Assembly: GCF_001625305.1 (NCBI RefSeq)
Contig: NW_017804120.1
Coordinates: 1,539,239-1,603,238, forward strand
Length of the DNA: 64,000 nucleotides
Reading direction: 5' to 3'
Source: Branchiostoma belcheri
Lineage: Eukaryota; Chordata; Leptocardii; Amphioxiformes; Branchiostomatidae
A model generated the notes under the pieces. The model did not search any database. It was given only the letters and a program-made list of their open reading frames with translations, and had not been told where the DNA came from. Of this stretch, positions 57,801-64,000 are shown one piece after another. A program made the position numbers and the translations under genes. Each line of letters starts with the position of its first letter. The first letter of the stretch is position 1.

Positions 57801-60800
57801 AATGTGTTCAAAGTCACTTCATCTCAGTCGTTAGACCAGGCTGACTGATATGTCGGTCTCCTAGGCCTCTGCAGGGTTGGACAAGTTTTCTAAAATCCAA
57901 CCCTATCGGGCAAGTGCATGGTCATTTTCACTTGCCCAAAATATAAATGACATAGATCTATGCATTTATCATTGCAACAATGAAATCCTTTTATTTTTTG
58001 GAAAAAAAACATTTAACAGATAACAATATTAACATTGCTACTCAAACCATTTTGTTAACATTAAACTTAAAGGTACAGGTTTTCCACAACAATGAAGACA
58101 ATCTTCTTTATTTTTTACAACTTTTCAGGTATTACACTACATGTCTGAAGTAGTTTCATTGACAAAAATAATTCATAAAAAAATAAAAGACAATAAAAAA
58201 AGCTCATGGAAAAAGGACAGAGTAGAAAACAAGGGGAAGAATCTATTTGGAATTGCCTATAATTATTTAATAATAATGCTACACAAATGTCTAAATACCT
58301 TGAGTTGAAACTTTGCTATTAATATTAATTATTTCTTCAACTGTATCAAAACAATCTACAACTTAGTTTCAGTTGACCTTTGAACAAATGAAAAGTCTGC
58401 ACAACAGCGATCTGCCCAAGTTTTCCTTAGAGGAGTTCTAGTAGAAAATCATATCAGTCACGCATTGCCAAACTTCCCTATCCTGCGCGCTCCTGGGCCA
58501 TGAGGGAGGATCTCTTTTCAAACACAAACTTTGCCAACAATCAAATATTTGTGGCTGATAAAGATATTTATCTCCTTGGTTTCCCCCCAAATTTAGGCCA
58601 GATGGAAACATTGTGTATGACTACCGGTCGCGCTAGGTCCATTGCACTACACTGCACTGCACAAGTTTTGAAGGCGAGATCTCGTCACCTGACCCCTCTA
58701 ATGGTATAAGGATATCAAGTCTCGCGAGAGTCGGGCCGTGAGTGCACACCAAATGAAAACAAGATGGCGACCCGGTTGTGTCGGGCTTGTTTTTTCGCCG
58801 GAAAATAGCTGTTTTGCCGCTTTATTTGCCGAGATAATGGTATCTACGGACTTGTAATGGGTTTTCTGACAAATGAACATGATTTTGCCTGGCATTGATA
58901 TGACATTCTTACGGGAAAAAATAAGAAATTTTTGCCTCTAACAGCGCTATAGCCAATAATTTAGGCGCACCGCGGATTCTCTGCCGGTCGCGCAGTGCGC
59001 GACCAGAGTAACAAGTTTAGTCGCATTTCTTAATTTTTGGTCGCATATGCGACCAAAACGGTCGCAGTCTGGAGGGTTGGCCCCCCTACGCTATAATTTT
59101 TACCCCCTACGCTAAATTTCCCCCCTACACTAATTTTCAATACAGCGTAAGGGCATTGTGACTGTATTTCTTTGTTCAAGAATGCAAGATCAAATGTGAA
59201 AAATTACTAACCAAGGATACATTGTACATACCTTAGAAATAACATTTTTTTCCCTTTGGGTATCCCTCAAATGGACTCTTTTTTAGCTCAAATTTTTAAA
59301 AGCTCCACACCGCGGAAGAGGGGAACATCCCCCTTCCGCCCCATCCCCCCTCTCAGTGGCTTCACTCCCTCGACATGCGGCCAGTGCCACTACGCTAAAA
59401 TTAAATCCTAGCTAGAACCCTGACTTTTCTGCTTGTCTATGTTATACTGCTTTCCTGGGAAGTCTCTGCATCTCATTATTGTCTCAGGCTAATCTCCAAG
59501 CAGATCCTACGGTGGCAAGACAGTATCCACTGGGGTCTGGTATTCTTCCTAAAGAATTTTGCAACTTAAAACCCCTTGAGTGAGACACTATTTCTTGCCT
59601 TTTGAGGGGCAGATTTTCTAAAGTTAATATTTGCCTAATTGTAATAGCTTCATATAAAGTTATATTTTCATTTTTTGAAAGATTTTTGAAGGTTCTCCCC
59701 CCAAAATGCTTTTTTTTTATATAATGTGCTGTAGTGAGCAATACCCACTGATTGTACAATGGCTCAATCAGTGGGCAATCAGTGGCTCACAGCTGCCAAG
59801 TTCTAATGAAGGAGGTGTCGATGCACTCTGACTTTAAAGGACTGCAGTCCGTTGTTGTAGATGTCACCCACAATGGTGTCTGGGAGTTGGTTCCAGATCT
59901 AAACACCAGTGTGCTAATGCTGGTTGAAGGAAAATTGTAGTGGGTAAATCAATTTAGCATAGGGGGTTCAAATCACAGCATAGGGGCCCCTATGCTTAAA
60001 TAGCCTAGTGAGAACTATGTTGTATGATAAAGATGCAGCGTCAGCACTCAGCAGGGACTGAGCACGAGACATGCCTCACGTGTGCCGGTGCTCAAAAGTT
60101 CATCACTCCCGAAGCAGTCCAAATGTCCTGTTGCCTTTGTCATCACCACTTCACGATCACACAGTTAGAAATGCTGAACTCTGCAGAAAGAGCTTTGTCC
60201 TTTGACTGCTGAGTTATCGCATAAAGAATTGTTGGGTGTGTTTTGTGTCTAAAACTTAGAGGCCACAGCAAGTAATTTTATAGATGACATCAGCGCAGGA
60301 TTTGATTTTCGCCTGATTTTGGGAAAAAAAAAGAAATTTTTTTGTCCTCCGTCAGTGGTCAACATGCTGAAAATGGGCAAAGATGGCTGTTGCCATGTCG
60401 CAATGTAGATGTCAGATAAATATGAGGAGAGGAAAAAATACAATGCTCTGATTTATTGTTTTGTCTTTTACTTTGAAGCAGTGATGTATTTCATTCCTTT
60501 GATTTACTTTATATGTGATGTTCCCACTGAATCAAAACCATTTGTACAGATGTCTTTTATTTTTCAGTGACAATGGATGTTGTAATAGTTGACAGTACGT
60601 AAACCTAGCACAATACATGTATCATGTCTTGTTTAATAAGCTTTATGATGTCAAAATTTGAAAACGTAGGAATCTTGTTTTTTTGGCCCGCCTTGTTTTG
60701 TTTTCGCCCTATAAATTTGTGGAGGATGTCATCCATAAAGTTTAATTGCTGTGGCCTAAAGCTATTTACTTAAGGTGGTGATAAGTTCTTGTTTTTGTCG

Positions 60801-62642
60801 AGCAGAGAGTCTGAAATGGAGGTACAACTTGGTGACCTAGCTCCAAAGCTCCAATGTCTTTATCTTTTCCTGATGTAGTTAAAACTCTTGGTTGTCTAGG
60901 AGTCTTTGAAATGCTACATTGAAGTTTGATATACATGTATTCTAGGAGTTTTGCCGGGCTTAGTATCCGTGGTTATATAAAATTGCGAGTCTTGGGCGTT
61001 TCCCCCGCAGTACATGTATGTCAACAGTCTAACGTACAGTGGCTTATACAACTACTTTCCAAAGAGGACGTATGTGTAATGTTAGTTGGAAGCCATCATG
61101 TCATACCTGTCAAACATTCCATTGACAAAAGGGTCAGACTATCATATAATAATGTTATCAACCATCCCTGTGTGCTGTGTCCGATAGCTGAGTTTGCCTA
61201 CGGCGTGTTATCTCGGTCAGGTGTCTGGTCAACCGCAGACAAGTCAACACTGGTCAATGGTCTTTGTACTCTCAGCCTATCCAGTAACAATATTACTGAA
61301 TGCATATATTTTTTTGAAAAATGAACGTTTGTGTCACTGTGGCTGAAATACATGTACAAAATTTGCCATTTTACCACGCTAGTGCAGGAATTTCACATTT
61401 CGAAACAGCTGAAATTGAAAAAAGAGTTAATATTTGAATCGTATTAACACGGTTTTACAACCTGTGTCCCTGCAGATGGCTGATGATGGAGCGCCACCTA
61501 GTGACACTCAGATGAATGACATGAGCTCTCTTCATGATGTCATCGATGGAGGGAGCCCCGCAGACGTGGCCCAGGCTGTCTTCGGCGTCCCCGCCGTCAA
61601 GCAAGAGCTGCTGGGAATGTTCCTGGAGGAGGTTGGGAACGAAAGCTCGCTCCTGTGTTCCGAGGGGATCCTGTCGGCGATAAAGCTGCTGACAGGAGGG
61701 CAGAACCTGAGGGAGCGGCTTCACGAGTGCGCGCCGATCCTCCTGAACGTCCTGGACACCGTGTCCGACACCATGACGGCCTTCACCAAAGCGCAGCCGA
61801 CAAAGGCAGGGAAACGGGCCCTGGAGGACCTGAAGAGGCAGCTGACCAAGATGGGGAAAGTCCACGTGGGGACCAAGATCGTGGAGTCGGCCAAGGAGAC
61901 GTTCGAGGGGGTGAGCAGTGGCAGCGAGAAGGAGAGTCGCAGTGGCAGCGTTTCCGATGACAACGCCTCCGAGGCGGAATCGTCCGGTTCCTCTCCAGAA
62001 CCAGAGCGACGCGCTCACGCCCCGCTGACCCGAATGCAGTCTGAACCGGTCAGCCTGATGCAGTCCAGTTCTCCCGTCGCCAGCGACAGCCCCGGAAGGA
62101 AGCGTACCCACACACGCACGCCTTCTGCCCCGATTCAGATCCCGTCCGTGTCGGTGGCGATGCCGGCAGAAGACGTCGACATGTCGTCCTCCCCGTCTGA
62201 CGGCTTCAGGGAACGAAGCCTCAGCCTGCCGTCAAACTCTAAGCTCTTCCAGCGGGGCTACAGGCAGGGCCTCTTCGAGGAGCATCATTCGAAATCCATC
62301 AAGACGTCCGTTGACGTGTTCGTTCGCGCCGTGGACGACATGGAGGGTGCCGTGCTGTTCCCGACGCGTCTTCGGTACATCTCGGAAGATCTCGACCTAT
62401 CGGAGAGCCTGCCGTCGATGCTGCGAGAGTGCGATCTGTACGAGTTGTTTGAGTCGCTGAAGAAGCTGAGGACTGAGCTAGACGAGGGGAGGCTGTCCCT
62501 CGCGCAGTACGAAGGCAGCAGCGACCAGATGAAGTCCATCGTGGAACTCATCCACAGGCAGGTGCTGAGTCTGTCCGCCATCTTGGAGCAGCTGGCAGAA
62601 ACCGCACGCCTGGTCACCAGACAGTACGAGGAACACTTGTAA
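48843..62642 (+). CDS. Protein with C-terminal Spot14/MID1IP1-type domain
   Basis: Exons 48843-49064 (open back to an acceptor at 48833) and 61476-62642, both phase 0, giving 462 residues if ATG 48843 is used. The second exon starts with its own ATG and could serve an alternative promoter. Exon 1 is rich in Pro, Ser and Arg. Exon 2 has a helical segment (VFGVPAVKQELLGMFLEEVG onward), a Ser-rich acidic linker, then a C-terminal region matching the THRSP/MID1IP1 family: VFVRAVDDMEGAVLFPTRLR, then LRTELDEG and ILEQLAETARLVTRQYEEHL. Family members act as helical dimers that regulate acetyl-CoA carboxylase and lipid synthesis, or bind MID1 on microtubules. They are normally about 150-180 residues, so the long N-terminal part is unusual. 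The 12.4 kb intron holds many transposons. Confidence 0.72.
49520..49770. repeat. Degenerate tandem repeat, about 50 bp units
   Basis: Units share gggtcaaatgttctgg followed by tgcactcccaaaa. Five diverged units are visible. Confidence 0.55.
50842..51207. mobile_element. MITE family A, full copy
   Basis: The ends GACCACACCAATTTAATTTC and GAAATTAAATTGGTGTGGCC have TAA on each side (50839-50841 and 51208-51210). It is almost identical to the copy at 51557. Confidence 0.85.
51492..51511. other. Assembly gap (20 N)
   Basis: Twenty N bases. The true length of missing sequence is unknown. Two near-identical MITE copies lie on either side. Confidence 0.99.
51557..51923. mobile_element. MITE family A, full copy
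   Basis: The ends match the copy at 50842; TTA lies on the left and TAA on the right. It differs from its neighbour by only a few bases (cttgtgacag against cttgttacag). Confidence 0.85.
52590..53060. repeat. Interspersed repeat, copy 1
   Basis: It shares ctttttgaggg, ccattttttgaaaagattt and ggttctccccc on the left, and a gggggcccct block near the right, with 59570-60020. The interior differs. It is noncoding. Confidence 0.5.
53296..53682. repeat. 25-bp minisatellite
   Basis: About 15 units of the form tggtgtactgtaaagtagaa followed by cattt. A few units have inserted bases (acttaactg near 53551 and 53633). Long - strand ORFs across it are repeat artefacts. Confidence 0.95.
54810..55184. mobile_element. 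MITE family A, full copy
   Basis: The ends GGCCACACCAATTTAATTTG and CAAATTAAATTGGTGTGGCC have TAA on both sides (54807-54809 and 55185-55187). It is 375 bp. Confidence 0.85.
55759..56193. mobile_element. TIR element with AAAGGCATCCAGT ends
   Basis: taaaggcatccagttt at the left and actggatgcctttga at the right are inverted. An inner pair (cgtcttgggatttgtttctg, then cagttgtaaatgc, and complement) forms a second hairpin near 55914-55990. It is noncoding. Confidence 0.6.
56408..56630. mobile_element. Hairpin MITE
   Basis: Arms of about 90 bp (attaacatctgtgtccataa, cgccaccttgagaaa, taaagatattttactgcaac and complements) enclose a loop of about 40 bp. Confidence 0.75.
57521..59093. mobile_element. 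1.57-kb non-autonomous TIR element
   Basis: The ends tagcgtaggg plus CCAACCCTCCAGACT and AGTCTGGAGGGTTGG plus ccctacgcta are inverted. Inside lie short palindromic words (gcgcatgcgc, gtcgcatatgcgacc) and no recognisable transposase. Several further ccccctacgcta words follow on the right. Confidence 0.65.
59570..60020. repeat. Interspersed repeat, copy 2
   Basis: It shares its two end blocks with 52590-53060 (ccttttgaggggcagatttt, cattttttgaaagattttt, ggcccctatgctt). It is noncoding. Confidence 0.5.
60261..60756. mobile_element. MITE family B-related copy, long form
   Basis: The ends GGCCACAGCAAGTAATTTTA and TAAAGTTTAATTGCTGTGGCC (last 20 shared) are inverted. TAA follows on the right. The body matches 47100-47435. 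Confidence 0.7.
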
Positions 62643-64000
62643 ACAAACAAACAAGTAAACACGACATAAAGACTAAGCTTTAACTTCCAACACTTAGATT
62701 ACTGAATAAGGACTTACCCAAATTTTCAGTTGACTCCATCAACCTGGCACGTATGACCCGCCACTACGGTCACGTGTCTCTGACGTCACGTTCCAAAAGT
62801 AGACCCATTCCGTGAACAAGGTTGATGGAGTCAACCGAAAATTTGGGTGAGTCCCAATTCCGTAATCTAAGTGTTGGAAGTTAAAGCTTAGTCTTTATTT
62901 CATAATGACTTGTACCGACACAGATGAACTTTCATGCTAAGGAAACACGAGGATGAAGGAAAGAAAACAACACCATTTTCCCGTGTACTGTTAACTGTAT
63001 GCCATCCAAGAAGGTGGTCAAGAAAATACACTGCACATGTATAACAATCGTCATAGATTTACCGCAAATAAGAAAAAAAATGAGCATTAAAATAAAAGTC
63101 ACAGTCACAAGAAGCTAGAGACTTTAGAGCTTGTAAATTGGCAATGTGCAAATCAAGATGGGCATAGCATACAATAAGCCATTGCTTCTCAATGTACGAA
63201 TTATACCTTTTGTTTAAGTTAATACTTTTTTTATGGAATATCAGCATATATGTATGTGCAAATGAACTGACATCACAAAAGATTGCCTAATGCTGAGATT
63301 GGATCATTCTTTAAAAAATGACATCTTGCGATGCAACAAATTTTTTTCAACAATGTTTTATCTTCACGGTCTTCATTTTGATACTGCATTTGCCACAATT
63401 TTGTACATTTTATACCACAAAGACAATACATGTACTAAGTTCAACAAAGTATCTTGTGAATAATCAGATATGGAATGGCTTAGATGCCTGACAATCTTTA
63501 TAGAAGCACTGGATTTTTGTTTTGATGGTTTTCTTTTCAAATGTTTGGCAGTCTTGTCACAAATACCACAGGACCGTTTTCTGTAAGCAGATGCTTTCAT
63601 TTATATCAAATAGGAAAGAAAATGTACAAAATCTATGTAGGGTTCAAGACGGGAATTGTAAATAATAATCTCACAGAATTTTGCGCACATTGTTCTGTAA
63701 GGAAGATATGTGCATTATTAGAATAGATAGCAGAATTTATTATGAAATAGTGGATTTAAAAAATCACTACATCATGCGTTGAGCCATGTTGTCATGAAAT
63801 GAATATATGACTGCTGAGGAAGTGAACATACAGCAAAACTGTCAAACAAGTTACGTTGATGAGAGTATACAAGAAGACGTGAGTTAGTATTGAAAAAACT
63901 GGATAAGTTTTGGAAAGTAATTCTGATCAGTTGCTGGAGTAGTCGTTTTTCTTGAATGTGTAAAACAAATTGTTGGTCAGGAAATTGGACATTAGGCCAC
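62643..64000. other. 3' flank of the Spot14-like gene; no further gene seen
   Basis: A Penelope-like tail lies at 62670-62945. After that the sequence is AT-rich with no supported exon. The last six bases (GGCCAC preceded by TTA) look like the left end of another family A element running off the window. Confidence 0.5.
62670..62945 (+). mobile_element. Penelope-like 3' tail with inverted arms
   Basis: agactaagctttaacttcc (62670) and ggaagttaaagcttagtct (ending 62894) are inverted, as are acccaaattttcagttgact and its complement. The middle still reads TYDPPLRSRVSDVTF, which ties it to the element at 33080-33437. It lies just after the Spot14-like stop codon, so it may form part of that 3' UTR. 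Confidence 0.65.

Noticed and set aside
60926..61324. 132-codon + strand ORF upstream of the last exon
   Set aside because: It has no recognisable motif, no good splice context and lies in the intron before 61476; chance ORF is more likely.
61434..61475. Upstream in-frame ATG at 61434 as the start of the Spot14-like protein
   Set aside because: A strong acceptor (tgtccctgcag) ends at 61475 right before the ATG at 61476, so the extra codons are intron sequence.
61455..62111. 218-codon ORF on the - strand
   Set aside because: It is antisense to the Spot14-like exon and has no motif; high GC content removes stops in that frame.

Overview
The window looks like nuclear DNA of an invertebrate deuterostome, most likely an amphioxus (Branchiostoma, a cephalochordate). 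The basis is inference from small GT-AG exons in long introns, one deuterostome-like Spot14/MID1IP1-type gene, dense MITEs, tRNA-derived SINEs, Penelope-like and CR1/L2-like retroelement fragments, and many minisatellites. There is no bacterial organisation. A 20-base run of N at 51492-51511 marks an assembly gap. Exon models were built by hand from splice signals and reading phase; none has transcript support here.

Layout. (1) 1-4990: repeats, then two candidate promoters. (2) 5000-7843 (+): a two-exon gene with four 97-residue lysine-rich repeats, further basic clusters, and a C-terminal R-SNARE motif plus membrane anchor. A MITE sits exactly at its stop codon. (3) 10.07-21.81 kb (+): a 13-exon secreted multicopper oxidase (617 aa) with all four copper motifs, one GC-AG intron, and introns carrying duplicated exon pieces. 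(4) 22.9-26.1 kb (-) and 30.95-35.89 kb (-): tandem paralogues of a P-loop, sulfotransferase-like protein with an acidic N-terminus. The second is intact (554 aa); the first has frameshifts and deletions. Both have a duplicated 77-nt exon-like segment upstream. (5) 38.5-44.74 kb (-): an 8-exon FMN-dependent 2-hydroxyacid oxidase (381 aa) with altered active-site positions and no peroxisomal tail. (6) 45.44-62.64 kb (+), divergent from the oxidase across a ~700 bp region with a 42-bp minisatellite: a gene ending in a Spot14/MID1IP1-type domain, with a 12.4 kb intron full of MITEs. Inside this region, at 46034-46322, is a U1 snRNA sequence split by a 124-bp insertion.

The genes do not form an obvious pathway; they are ordinary neighbours in a repeat-rich genome. 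The most unusual items are the basic-repeat R-SNARE gene, the interrupted U1 copy, and the repeated capture and amplification of exon-intron junctions inside the oxidase gene. Two related MITE families with GGCC ends and 3-bp TWA target duplications (PIF/Harbinger-like) are found throughout.
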